From: JAPLSN01 sp964482955
GTDB lineage: Bacteria; Spirochaetota; Spirochaetia; Treponematales; UBA12059
Direction of reading: 5' to 3'
Length of the DNA: 64,000 bases
Assembly: GCA_964482955.1 (NCBI GenBank)
Contig: CAYZZW010000007.1
Location: 1-64,000 of the forward strand
Part shown: one piece after another, positions 1-9,207 of the stretch
Layout of the letters: every line of letters begins with the position of its first letter
Numbering within the stretch: the first letter of the stretch is position 1
Program-made: the position numbers and the translations under genes
Notes under the pieces: generated by a model
Seen by the model: only the letters and a program-made list of their open reading frames with translations
Told to the model about the DNA's origin: nothing
The model's database searches: none

Positions 1-53
1 CGAGTGACGCCCGCCGGGCCGCACGGCCACCGCGCGGCCCGGCGAATCGGTAG

Positions 54-986
<933 letters not shown>

Positions 987-1010
987 CGGCTTTTCCCGCC
1001 CGCAGCGGCG

Positions 1011-1039
1011 TTGCGTGCGGGCGGGGAAACCATTATCAT
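1011..1039 (+). promoter_or_regulatory. Predicted sigma-70 promoter of the 1049 gene
   Basis: TTGCGT at 1011-1016, 17-bp spacer, TATCAT at 1034-1039. The start codon is ten bases after the -10 box, so the 5' leader would be only about three bases. The -35 lies in the right part of a GC-rich inverted repeat (about 993-1029, one bulged G) that follows the ABC ATPase gene; that hairpin lacks a clear T-run. Confidence 0.45.
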
Positions 1040-1048
1040 GTTGACAGC

Positions 1049-2740
1049 ATGGATCAGGAAACCGCCGACCGCATCGAGGACACCGTCGCCCGCATAAAGT
1101 CCATCGAGGAACGGAGCGAAGTCCTCTATCTGGCGCTCGGCGGGATCTTCCCCAAGCTCGGTTCCGAAGCCGCGCGGAGTTCCCGCGAGGCCCGCGCGGC
1201 CATCGGGCAGGTCGAGGCCATCGGATCGGAAGGCGCCGCGCGCGGCAAGGGCCGCGAGTTGGCCGATTTCCTCGACGCCACGCACGCCTTCATCGAGTCC
1301 CTCGCCGCGCGGGACGCGGAATTCGTCCGGAGCGTCGACGAAGGCGTCGAACGGCTTTCCGGCCTCGGCGCCATCATCCAGCGCGTCCGTTCCGATTCCG
1401 AGGAGATGGAGCTGATATCGCTCAACGCGATGACCGTGGCGCTCAAGTCCGGCGCGGCCGGTCGCGCCTTCTCCATCATCACCGAGGAACTCAGGCGACT
1501 GTCCGGCCAGACCATCCAGGGCACCGTGGACATCGAGTACAAGGGCTCCACGCTCCTCGATTCCTTTCGCCAGCTCAAGCTCATCCTGGAGCGGATGTCG
1601 AAGGCTCGCGACGAGTTCTTCGGCGGCGTCCGCGTTACGCTCGGCGAGGGCTTCGAGCGCCTGCGCGCCGACATCGCGGAAGCCGTACGGGTGTTCGGGG
1701 GACTGGCCGAAAAGGCCGAACGGGTCCGCGAGCCGGTGCTCGGCATCATGCAGTCCGTGCAGTGGCAGGACATCATCCGCCAGTCGCTCGACCACGTCGT
1801 GCTGGCCCTCGGCGAAGCCGCCCGCGAACGTTCCTCCTCGTCGGGCGACGCCTTCGCGGCGATGACGCTCAAGCTGTCCACCGAACTCATGAGCGACGTC
1901 GAGGTCAAGGTCGCGTCGAGCGCCGCCGCCCTCGAACGGGACCTCGAACTGCTCATCGGCGTCGTCGAATCGCTGGAAGCCGAGCGTCAGGCGTTCGTCG
2001 CGCGGTTCGCCGCCTCGACTGGCCCCCAGGCGCGCCTCGACGACGCCTCCTACCTGGCGGGCAAGGACAAGGCGCTTTCGTACGCCCAGTCCCTCGGCGA
2101 GCGCGTGGAAACGCTGAGCGTCGAGTTCAAGCGCCTCGACACCCTCCTGTCGCGCTTCAAGAACATCGTCATCGCGTCGCGCATACAGGCGGCACGCAGC
2201 GCGGGGCTCCTCCGGAAGTCCAACACGGTGTTCGCGATGGAGCGGCTGACCGAGCGCATCGAGCGGGACATCGGCGAAGCCAACCTCCTCACCCGGACCT
2301 TCATCAAGTCCTCGAGCGCCGTCATCGACGCCTACGCCAGCAAGCGGGACGACGCGGACAGAGCGCTCGACGCCGAACTCGCGCTCATCCGCGAGGCGTT
2401 CGCCGGCCTGCGCTCCGCCGGCGAACGCGCCCACGAGGCCATCGAGTCGTTGCGGCTCTACACCGGCGATTTCCTGAACGCGGTGGCCGAATCGCGCGCG
2501 CGCCTCGGGGAGCTCCGCGGCATCGAACAGGAAATCCGAGCCATCGGCCGCGATCTCGACCGCCTCCAGCGCCTCGCCGCCGCGTCCTCCGGCGAACTCG
2601 GGATCGGGGAGGTCAAGAACGAGCGTCTCAAGGCGATGATCGAGCGTTTCACGATCTACACGCACAAGGAAGTCGCGGGCAGGATCGGGAATATCGAACT
2701 CGACGGCGCCTCGGAAACGGGCGCGGTGACGCTGTTCTAG
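1049..2740 (+). CDS. Soluble methyl-accepting-chemotaxis-like protein (no membrane segment)
   Basis: A 563-residue, strongly helical, coiled-coil protein with no signal peptide or hydrophobic segment, so probably cytoplasmic. Around residues 115-152 it carries a degenerate copy of the MCP hairpin tip: the order E-x-I-S-L-N-A-M-x-x-A-L-K-S-G-x-x-G-R-A-F followed by EELRRLS matches the canonical LLALNAxIEAARAGExGRGFAVVAxEVRxLA pattern at its turn. Around residue 233 there is a QWQDIIRQSLDHV segment resembling the QDxxxQ helix seen in CheZ-type and related chemotaxis proteins. The ATG at 1049 is preferred over upstream starts because it sits just after a promoter and outside the ABC gene. cheD follows three bases later, which supports a chemotaxis role. 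Whether it couples to CheA/CheW is not visible. Confidence 0.6.
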   Translation: MDQETADRIEDTVARIKSIEERSEVLYLALGGIFPKLGSEAARSSREARAAIGQVEAIGSEGAARGKGRELADFLDATHAFIESLAARDAEFVRSVDEGVERLSGLGAIIQRVRSDSEEMELISLNAMTVALKSGAAGRAFSIITEELRRLSGQTIQGTVDIEYKGSTLLDSFRQLKLILERMSKARDEFFGGVRVTLGEGFERLRADIAEAVRVFGGLAEKAERVREPVLGIMQSVQWQDIIRQSLDHVVLALGEAARERSSSSGDAFAAMTLKLSTELMSDVEVKVASSAAALERDLELLIGVVESLEAERQAFVARFAASTGPQARLDDASYLAGKDKALSYAQSLGERVETLSVEFKRLDTLLSRFKNIVIASRIQAARSAGLLRKSNTVFAMERLTERIERDIGEANLLTRTFIKSSSAVIDAYASKRDDADRALDAELALIREAFAGLRSAGERAHEAIESLRLYTGDFLNAVAESRARLGELRGIEQEIRAIGRDLDRLQRLAAASSGELGIGEVKNERLKAMIERFTIYTHKEVAGRIGNIELDGASETGAVTLF

Positions 2741-2743
2741 GCG

Positions 2744-3275
2744 ATGCTCCGTCACCGTTCGCCGCTGTTCGGCCGGGAACTCGTCTCGGTGCACCCCGGC
2801 GAATGGTTCGCGTCGGACGACGACCTCGTGATCGCCACGGTGCTCGGCTTGTGCGTTTCGGTCGTGCTCTACGATCCGGCGCTCGGCGTCGGCGGGCTCA
2901 ACCACTTCATGCTGCCCGCGGGCGAGCGCGAGGGGCTCGCCCGTGAACGGCCTGGCCCGCTTCGGCGCGGTTCGAGGGACGCTCCGCGCCAAGGTGTTCG
3001 GCGGGGCCGCGGTGCTCGCCGCGAGCGCGACGGGATCGCGGGTCGGGGAATTGAACGTCCGCTTCGCCTTCGATTACCTTTCCGCCGACGGCATACCGCT
3101 CGACGCGAGCGACACGGGCGGCACGCGCGCCCGCAGGATCTACCTGTTCGCGAAGACGGGCCGCGTGCTCCTGAAACGTCTCGGCGCCGAAAAGACCGTC
3201 GCCGTCGAGGCCGAGGAGACCGACTACGGCCGGCGGACCGCCGCGGTACCCGACGGCGGCGTGACCCTGTTCTGA
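2744..3275 (+). pseudogene. cheD: cheD, chemoreceptor glutamine deamidase, split by a frameshift
   Basis: CheD deamidates glutamines in chemoreceptors and is modulated by CheC. The first 62 or so codons (from ATG 2744) read a good CheD N-terminus including the catalytic-type Cys37 (TVLGLCVSV) and His54 (NHFMLP). The rest of the domain (AKVFGGAAVL, IYLFAKTG, ending VTLF) continues in a different frame, from about 2931-2943 to the stop at 3275. Between them the usual RYGDxAM helix start is missing, so the lesion looks like a small deletion that is not a multiple of three rather than a simple one-base error. If real, the gene is inactive or needs recoding; if a sequencing error, it is an ordinary cheD. 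Partner: the chemoreceptor-like gene just upstream. Confidence 0.75.
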
Positions 3276-3297
3276 AAAAACCGAACCCGGAGGAACC

Positions 3298-4200
3298 ATG
3301 GAGCCGAACGAACCGAACCGCGACGGGAACGCGCCGCTGCCCCTCGGCCGAGGCCGCTTTCTCCCGGGCGGCGTACCGATCGTCATGGGGATCATCAACG
3401 CGACGCCGGACTCCTTCTATCCCGATTCGCGGCGCGCGGGCAGCGAGGCGGTCGCGGAGACCGGGCTCCGCATGGCGTCCGAAGGGGCGCTCGTCCTCGA
3501 CGTTGGCGGCGAGTCGACGCGCCCCGGTTCCGAGGAAGTCGGGGTCGACGAGGAGACCCGGCGCGTGGCCCCGGCGGTGGCCGCGCTCCGCGCCGCGCTC
3601 GACGCCGGCGGTTTCCCGGGCGTGGCGATCAGCGTGGACACGCGGAAGGCGGCGGTGGCCCGGGCGGCGCTCGACGCGGGCGCCGAAATCGTGAACGACG
3701 TCACCGCCTTCGGCGACCCGGCCATGGCCGCCCTCGCGGCCGAGCGCGGGTGCGCCGCGGTCCTCATGCACATGAAGGGCACGCCCGAGTCCATGCAGGA
3801 CAAGCCCTGGTACGGCGATTGCGCGGCGGAAGTCCTCGACTACCTCCTCGAGGCGGCGCGGCGCGCCGAGGCGGCCGGGATGCGCCGCGAGCTCGTGTGG
3901 ATCGACCCGGGCGTCGGTTTCGGGAAGCGCCTGTCGGACAACCTCGAACTCCTCGCGCGTCTTGATGCTTTCGTCGCGAGCGGGTATCCTGTGCTCGTCG
4001 GCCTGTCGCGGAAGAGCTTCGTCGGCGCGCTCACCGGCAAGGACGTCGCCGGGCGTCTGCCCGGAACCCTGGCCGCCAACCTGCAGGCCCGGCGGCGCGG
4101 GGCGCGGATCTTCCGCGTGCACGACGTCGCGGCCACCGTGGACGCGCTCCGGGTCTGGGACGCGATCGAAGCCGCGAAAGGGAACGTGGAAGCCGGATGA
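3298..4200 (+). CDS. folP: Dihydropteroate synthase
   Basis: Condenses 6-hydroxymethyl-7,8-dihydropterin diphosphate with p-aminobenzoate in cytoplasmic folate synthesis. The 300-residue product shows the family signatures in order: MGIINATPDSF (residues 30-40), LVLDVGGESTRPG (65-77), SVDTRKAAVARAALDAGA and NDVTAF, LMHMKGTPESMQ, WIDPGVGFGK, and VGLSRKSF near the C-terminus, all from the TIM-barrel active site. ATG 3298 follows a good GGAGGAA ribosome-binding site. The stop overlaps the start of cdaA by four bases (ATGA), so the two are very likely co-translated. The folP-cdaA-cdaR linkage resembles arrangements seen in other bacteria where cdaA sits with cdaR and cell-wall or folate genes. 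Confidence 0.96.
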   Translation: MEPNEPNRDGNAPLPLGRGRFLPGGVPIVMGIINATPDSFYPDSRRAGSEAVAETGLRMASEGALVLDVGGESTRPGSEEVGVDEETRRVAPAVAALRAALDAGGFPGVAISVDTRKAAVARAALDAGAEIVNDVTAFGDPAMAALAAERGCAAVLMHMKGTPESMQDKPWYGDCAAEVLDYLLEAARRAEAAGMRRELVWIDPGVGFGKRLSDNLELLARLDAFVASGYPVLVGLSRKSFVGALTGKDVAGRLPGTLAANLQARRRGARIFRVHDVAATVDALRVWDAIEAAKGNVEAG

Positions 4201-5000
4201 ATCCCCAGGTCGTCATTGCCTTCTTCCTGACCTACGTGAGTCCCGTCCTCGACATCGGCCTCCTGGCCTTCCTCGTCTACAAGGCGTACCAGATCCTCGT
4301 GAAGACCCAGGCCATCCAGCTCGTGATCGGCGCGCTGTCGATGGCGGTCATCTACGTCGTCGCGGTCGTCCTCAGGCTCTCGACGCTCCAGTGGGTGCTC
4401 AACATCATGGCGCCGGGCCTCCTCATCGCGGTGGCCATCGTGTTCCAGCCCGAGCTCCGCAAGATCTTCATGCGCATCGGGCAGGGCAGTTTCTTCCGGC
4501 CGGGGCGCAAGAAGCGCTACACGCTCGTCGAGGCGGCGCTCAACGCGGCCGAGCTCCTCTCGGGCAAGCGCCGGGGCGCCCTGCTCGTGTTCGCGCGCAC
4601 GGTCGGCCTCAAGAACATCATCGACACGGGCACGCGCCTGGACGCCGAGATCTCCTCGAGCCTCATCCAGACCGTCTTCGAATTCGACACCGTGCTCCAC
4701 GACGGCGCCATGGTGATCCAGGACGGGCGCATCGTCGCGGCCGGATGCCTTTTGCCCCTGTCCGAACAGCAGGACATCAGGCGCAGCTTCGGCACGCGCC
4801 ACCGCGCCGCGCTCGGCATCTCGGAAGAGGCCGACGCCGTCGTCCTCGTCGTGTCCGAGGAGACCGGCGCGCTCTCGCTCGCCTACGACGCGAAGCTCTT
4901 CTACAACCTGCCGGTGTCGACCATCCAACGGCGGCTCGCCGAGCTTCTCAACCTCGAAGGGACCGCCGAGGCGGTGGCGGAGGGCTCCGGTGCCGCGTAA
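4197..5000 (+). CDS. cdaA: Diadenylate cyclase CdaA (c-di-AMP synthase)
   Basis: Makes cyclic di-AMP from two ATP; membrane-anchored enzyme controlling osmolyte and wall homeostasis. The 267-residue protein starts with three hydrophobic helices (about residues 1-75), then the DisA_N/DAC catalytic domain with the DGAM motif (HDGAMVIQDG, about residue 168) and the GTRHRAALG motif (about 199-207), both diagnostic. Length fits CdaA. It overlaps folP by four bases and is itself overlapped by cdaR by eleven bases, matching the conserved cdaA-cdaR pair. Confidence 0.96.
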   Translation: MNPQVVIAFFLTYVSPVLDIGLLAFLVYKAYQILVKTQAIQLVIGALSMAVIYVVAVVLRLSTLQWVLNIMAPGLLIAVAIVFQPELRKIFMRIGQGSFFRPGRKKRYTLVEAALNAAELLSGKRRGALLVFARTVGLKNIIDTGTRLDAEISSSLIQTVFEFDTVLHDGAMVIQDGRIVAAGCLLPLSEQQDIRRSFGTRHRAALGISEEADAVVLVVSEETGALSLAYDAKLFYNLPVSTIQRRLAELLNLEGTAEAVAEGSGAA

Positions 5001-5949
5001 CAAGATCGTCACGGCCATTTTCGACAACTGGCCGGCCAAGATGCTCTCGCTCGCGGCCGCCTTGGTCCTCTCCTGGCTCTGGCACGTGAACCGCCTCGGC
5101 GAGCGGCAGATCGCCGTGCCCCTCCGCGTGACGACCAACGCCGAGTACGCGGCCGCCAGCAAGTACCCGCGCACGGTGCGGCTCGTCATCCGCGGGGAGC
5201 CGAGCGCCATCGGATCGCTCCTCGAGAGCGATTTCGAGGCGTCGATCGACCTGTCGAAGGCCGCCGAGGAGGGCGAGCTCCGCGTGCCGGTGGAAGTGCG
5301 CAAGCTCGGCATCGCCGTGGGCATGGATCCGCTCCAGGTGACGCCGGACATCGTGGAGCTGACCGTCTCCATGGAGCGGCGCACCCAGGCCGTCGTGCCC
5401 ATCGTTCCGGTGTTCCGCGACGTGCTCGAGGCGGGCTACGAACTGAGTTACGTCATCGAGCCGGACCGCGTCGCCGTCTCCGGCCCCGCGAGCCTCGTCG
5501 CCAACCTGCGGGCGGTCACCACCGACTTCATCGACCTGGCGGGCCGATCTTCGGACTTCGCGGCGGAAGTGCGCCTGGTGGGTCTCGACCAGCTGCTCGA
5601 ACTGTCGGGCCCCGCGCGCGTCCGTTTTTCGGCCACGATCCGGAAGACGATGTCCTCGCGGAGCTTCGACGCGGTGCCGGTGCGCGTCGACGGCCTTCCG
5701 CAGGGCTTCGCCCTTTCGGAGGATCCCCAGGCGGTGACCGTGGTGCTCCTCGGCCCGCGCGAAACGCTCGACGCATTCGTGCCCGGCGCCGATTTCGCCG
5801 TCATCGACCTTTCGGACGTCCGCGCCTCGGGCGGGGCCACGGTGCCGGTGGTCGTGAACGCGCCCCCGGGAACCACGCTGGAATCGTGCGCACCCGCCGC
5901 CCTCACCGTCCAGATCGTCCACGGCCGCCAGGCGGGGGAGCGCCCGTGA
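4990..5949 (+). CDS. cdaR: CdaR, YbbR-domain regulator of CdaA
   Basis: A 319-residue protein with one N-terminal membrane segment (about residues 12-30, after NWPAKM) followed by an extracytoplasmic part made of YbbR-type beta domains, recognisable by repeated IVPVF and VPV-containing segments and the pattern V-x-G-P-x-S-L-V-x-N-L-R-A-V. In characterised bacteria this protein contacts CdaA and modulates c-di-AMP synthesis from the outer face. The GTG start at 4990 lies inside the last codons of cdaA, and the stop overlaps the GTG of acpS, so the genes form one overlapping operon. Confidence 0.9.
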   Translation: MPRNKIVTAIFDNWPAKMLSLAAALVLSWLWHVNRLGERQIAVPLRVTTNAEYAAASKYPRTVRLVIRGEPSAIGSLLESDFEASIDLSKAAEEGELRVPVEVRKLGIAVGMDPLQVTPDIVELTVSMERRTQAVVPIVPVFRDVLEAGYELSYVIEPDRVAVSGPASLVANLRAVTTDFIDLAGRSSDFAAEVRLVGLDQLLELSGPARVRFSATIRKTMSSRSFDAVPVRVDGLPQGFALSEDPQAVTVVLLGPRETLDAFVPGADFAVIDLSDVRASGGATVPVVVNAPPGTTLESCAPAALTVQIVHGRQAGERP

Positions 5950-6320
5950 TAATCGGCATCGGCGTCGATATCGTGCACGTGCGGCGCATACGCCACTGGC
6001 TGTCGGTCGACGGTCTCGTCGACCGCTTTTTCCATCCCGACGAGATCGCCTTCGCGCGGACCAAGGGCGATTCGTCCGCGCTGTCGCTCGCCGCTCGCTT
6101 CGCCGCGAAGGAAGCCTTCGGGAAGGCGCTCGGCACCGGTCTGGCCGGGCTCAGGCTGCGCGACATCCTCGTGCGGAACAACCACAACGGCAAGCCGGAG
6201 ATCGAGCTGACCGGCCCGGCCGGCGATCGCTTCCGGGCGGTCGGCGGGAAGCGGCTTCACGTGTCGCTCACGCACGAGAGCGACAACGCCGTGGCTTTCG
6301 TCGTCATCGAGGGGGAGTGA
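5946..6320 (+). CDS. acpS: Holo-[acyl-carrier-protein] synthase
   Basis: Transfers 4'-phosphopantetheine from CoA to apo-ACP, activating fatty acid synthesis. The 124-residue product has the AcpS signatures IGIGVDIVHVRR (Mg ligand Asp8) and RFAAKEAFGKALG (Glu56) and ends with a VSLTHESDNAVAFVVIE segment containing the family's S-x-x-H motif. The GTG at 5946 was chosen because it begins the conserved core directly and overlaps the cdaR stop (GTGA); upstream in-frame codons read through cdaR and are not conserved. It overlaps the following DUF2225 gene by four bases. Confidence 0.95.
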   Translation: MIIGIGVDIVHVRRIRHWLSVDGLVDRFFHPDEIAFARTKGDSSALSLAARFAAKEAFGKALGTGLAGLRLRDILVRNNHNGKPEIELTGPAGDRFRAVGGKRLHVSLTHESDNAVAFVVIEGE

Positions 6321-7204
6321 TCGTGGTCAGGGTCAAGAAGGAACAGAAGCCGAGGGAAGAAAAAGAACGGAAGGTGACGTTCTTCGCCAAGGAGCCGACG
6401 GAGTGCCCCGTGTGCGGCACGAAGTTCCAGCGCGAGGAGCTGTTCCAGGGACGCGTCAACGCCGGCCCCCTCACCGACGAGCTGCACCGCAAGTACATAC
6501 CCATGCAGTCGTACGGCGAGGTGTTTCCCCTCGTCTATTCGATGACGGTCTGCCCTTCCTGCTTCTTCTCGTCGAACAAGTCCGACTTCGCGAAACCTCC
6601 CCAGCGCGCGCTCGCGGCGCTGTCCGAGGCGACGCAGGACCGCATCGAAAAGGTCGGTAGGATCTTCAATCCGATCGACTTCGAGGAGGCGCGCGGGCTC
6701 ATGGAAGGGACCGCGAGCTACTACCTGGCGATGCTCTGTTACGAGCTGTTCCCGCCGCAGGCCGCCCCGACCGTGAAGATGGCGCAGGCGTCGCTCCGCG
6801 CGGCGTGGCTCTGCGAGGACCTCCACGCCAAGAAGCCCGGCGAGAACTACGATTACCTGTCGAAGCTCTTCTACCAGAAGGCGCGCATCCTCTACAAGGC
6901 CGCCATCGATTTCGAGCAGACCGCGCGCGAGCAGGCGTCGTCCGTGCCGAACCTCGGCCCCGACTCCGACAAGAACTACGGCTACGAGGGCACGCTCTAC
7001 GTGGCCGCGGTGCTCGAGCTCAAGTACGGCCAGCGCGCCGACCAGGCGAAGCGCTTCAAGGACCTGGAGATGTACCGCACGAGCATCGCCAAGATGTTCG
7101 GGCTCGGGAAGCGCTCCAAGGCGAAGCCGGGACCGCTCCTCGATTCGGCGCGGGACCTCTACGACAGGATCAAGGCGGAGATCAGGGCGGACGACGACGA
7201 ATGA
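6317..7204 (+). CDS. DUF2225 family protein with zinc-ribbon-like cysteines
   Basis: A 295-residue soluble protein of unknown function. The N-terminal basic stretch is followed by two CxxC pairs (Cys30/Cys33 in TECPVCG and Cys79/Cys82 in TVCPSCF) that could bind zinc, then a helical TPR-like region (repeats around residues 115-260 with alternating Tyr/Ala positions) and a charged C-terminus. This is the usual architecture of DUF2225 proteins, which are frequent in spirochaetes and Firmicutes. GTG at 6317 overlaps the acpS stop; a second GTG two codons later is an alternative. It also overlaps truA by four bases, so it belongs to the same operon, but that context does not reveal a function. 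Confidence 0.8.
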   Translation: MIVVRVKKEQKPREEKERKVTFFAKEPTECPVCGTKFQREELFQGRVNAGPLTDELHRKYIPMQSYGEVFPLVYSMTVCPSCFFSSNKSDFAKPPQRALAALSEATQDRIEKVGRIFNPIDFEEARGLMEGTASYYLAMLCYELFPPQAAPTVKMAQASLRAAWLCEDLHAKKPGENYDYLSKLFYQKARILYKAAIDFEQTAREQASSVPNLGPDSDKNYGYEGTLYVAAVLELKYGQRADQAKRFKDLEMYRTSIAKMFGLGKRSKAKPGPLLDSARDLYDRIKAEIRADDDE

Positions 7205-8100
7205 CCCGCAACGTCAAGCTCGTCCTCGCGTACGACGGCACGGATTTCTCCGGCTGGCAGCGGCAGTCGAACGACCGCTCGGCCCAGGAGGCGCTCGAGA
7301 CCGCGCTTGCGAAGATGCACGGGCATCCGGTGGCCGTCGTGGCGGCGGGCCGCACCGATTCGGGGGTGCACGCGGCCGGGCAGGTGGCCAGCTTCCGCTC
7401 GGACATCGCGTCGATCCCGGCCGACCGCTGGCGCCTGGCGCTCAACAAGCTCCTGCCGCCCGACCTGCGCGTGCTCGAGTCGTCGGACGCCGACCCGGAT
7501 TTCCACGCCCGCTACGACGCGCGCCTCAGACGCTACCGCTACTTCGTCGTCTGCGGGCCGTCCTGCCCGCCGCACCGCTCGCGCTTCGCGTGGTGGGTGC
7601 GGAAGCGGCCCGACGTCCGGACCCTGAACGGCATGGCCGCGGCGATACTCGGCGAGACGGACTTCACCGCCTTTTCGAGCGCCAAGGACGTATCGTCGAA
7701 CCGGCACCGCTTCGTCCATTCGGCTTCGTGGCGCTGGGAGGGCGATTCGCTCGTGTTCGAGGTGGCGGCCAACGCCTTCCTGTGGCGCATGGTCCGGAGC
7801 CTCGTCGGCTCCATGATCGAATACGAAGCCGAGGGGCGCGACGGGTCGTGGATGCGCGACGTCCTCCGCTCGGGCGACCGCGCGCTCGCGGGCGCGACCG
7901 CGCCGGCTTGCGGCTTGTTCCTCTGGAACGTCGAATACTACGCGGAGCCGACCCGCCGCGGCCGCGCGCCCTCCGCGAACGGGGACTCCGTCGGGGCGGA
8001 CGCGGACGACGCGGACGGCGACGCCGACGGGAACCCGGATGCCGGCGATGGAAACGCGTCGCCGCGCCTCGTGCCCGGCTACGGCTACGTGGAAGCTTGA
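7201..8100 (+). CDS. truA: tRNA pseudouridine(38-40) synthase TruA with an acidic C-terminal tail
   Basis: Isomerises uridines 38-40 of the tRNA anticodon stem-loop. The motif AAGRTDSGVHA carries the catalytic aspartate (Asp53), and the N-terminus MTRNVKLVLAYDGTDFSGWQ, the RYRYFV segment and FLWRMVRSLVG are typical TruA. Total 299 residues, about 45 more than usual: after the conserved core ending near LFLWNVEYY there is a low-complexity tail rich in Asp/Gly/Ala (residues ~260-290). ATG 7201 overlaps the preceding gene by four bases and begins the conserved sequence exactly. Confidence 0.95.
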   Translation: MTRNVKLVLAYDGTDFSGWQRQSNDRSAQEALETALAKMHGHPVAVVAAGRTDSGVHAAGQVASFRSDIASIPADRWRLALNKLLPPDLRVLESSDADPDFHARYDARLRRYRYFVVCGPSCPPHRSRFAWWVRKRPDVRTLNGMAAAILGETDFTAFSSAKDVSSNRHRFVHSASWRWEGDSLVFEVAANAFLWRMVRSLVGSMIEYEAEGRDGSWMRDVLRSGDRALAGATAPACGLFLWNVEYYAEPTRRGRAPSANGDSVGADADDADGDADGNPDAGDGNASPRLVPGYGYVEA

Positions 8101-8235
8101 ACCTCGGCGCGTTAGGATTGTGGGGAACGGCGGATCGACGGACGGGCGACGCCCGGCGTCGATTCGCGCGTACTCGCGGGGCGAACGGCCGGTAGCGCCG
8201 TTTTCGCCGCATCGCCCGTTGTAAGGAGCAGCATC

Positions 8236-9207
8236 ATGAAGAAAACCGGAATCGGGAAGATCGTTTCGGCGACCATCGCCGCGGCCGCGATCCTGTTCGC
8301 CTTTGTCTCGTGCGGCAGGGCCGCCGAGTCGTACCGCTCCGCGGAACCTGCCATGACGAAGGAAGCCGCGTTCGGCTATTCGGAGGAGTCGGGCGGGGCG
8401 CAGGCGGATCTCGCGCGCGCGCCGGCGGAACCCTCGTCCGCCGACAAGCCCGCGCCCGGCGCTTCCGCTCCGGCGGTCGACCAGCCCGCGCCCCCCCAGA
8501 CGGCGCGGAAGCTCATCCGCAGCGCCTACCTCCGTCTTCGGGTGCAGAGCCTGGCAACGGGCGAACGCGCCGCGGCCGCCGTCGCCGCGACGCTCGGCGG
8601 CTACGTCGCGTCGACCAACGTATCCGAATACTCCGTGTCCATGACCATACGCGTGCCGCAGGCCACGTTCGACCAGGCGATGGCCTCGCTCGAGCCCGTC
8701 GGCAAGGCGATGGCGCGCAACGTGTCGGCCGAGGACGTGACCCTGCGCTACCACGACCTCGAGGGCGAGATCGCCTCGAAGCGCGCGCTCGCGGACAAGT
8801 TCCGGGAATACCTCCGCAAGGCGACGACGATCGACGACATCCTGGCCGTCGAGGCGCGCCTGTCCGAGGTCCTGCGCGAGATCGACCGCGTCACGACCGA
8901 ATTCAAGCAGCTGGCCGATCTCGTCGACTTCGCCACCATCACGATCGACCTCGAGCTGCCGCCCCAGGCGCTGCCGGATTCCGGCAACACGTTCCTCGAC
9001 CGGCTGGCGCAGCTGTTCGGCGAGTTCGGCGACTTCCTCGGCCTCCTCGGCACGTGGATCGTCGGCATCGTCCTCTTCGGCGTGCCCATCGTCGCGCTGG
9101 CCGCGCTCCTCTTCTGGCTCCTCTTCGGGAAGATCGGCCTCCTCGTGAAGCTGTACCGCCTGATCGCGAAGCCGAAGGCGCCTGAGACGACGGGCGAGAA
9201 GGCGTGA
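8236..9207 (+). CDS. DUF4349 lipoprotein with C-terminal membrane segment
   Basis: A 323-residue exported protein of unknown function. It has a type II signal peptide with a lipobox ending FVSC (about residues 21-24), an Ala/Pro-rich linker to about residue 90, and the DUF4349 domain (starts RKLIRSAYLRLRV, contains GGYVAS and RVPQATFDQAM, then a coiled-coil EARLSEVLREID). Near the C-terminus (about 270-305) is a long hydrophobic helix followed by basic residues. DUF4349 proteins share this lipid anchor, coiled coil and terminal membrane helix. ATG 8236 has an AAGGAG site ten bases upstream. The stop overlaps the GTG of the HAD gene. Confidence 0.85.
   Translation: MKKTGIGKIVSATIAAAAILFAFVSCGRAAESYRSAEPAMTKEAAFGYSEESGGAQADLARAPAEPSSADKPAPGASAPAVDQPAPPQTARKLIRSAYLRLRVQSLATGERAAAAVAATLGGYVASTNVSEYSVSMTIRVPQATFDQAMASLEPVGKAMARNVSAEDVTLRYHDLEGEIASKRALADKFREYLRKATTIDDILAVEARLSEVLREIDRVTTEFKQLADLVDFATITIDLELPPQALPDSGNTFLDRLAQLFGEFGDFLGLLGTWIVGIVLFGVPIVALAALLFWLLFGKIGLLVKLYRLIAKPKAPETTGEKA

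Noticed and set aside
990..1030. Inverted repeat after the ABC ATPase gene as a classical terminator
   Set aside because: The stem is strong but has a bulge, no T-run follows, and it overlaps the next promoter, so it was not listed as a terminator.
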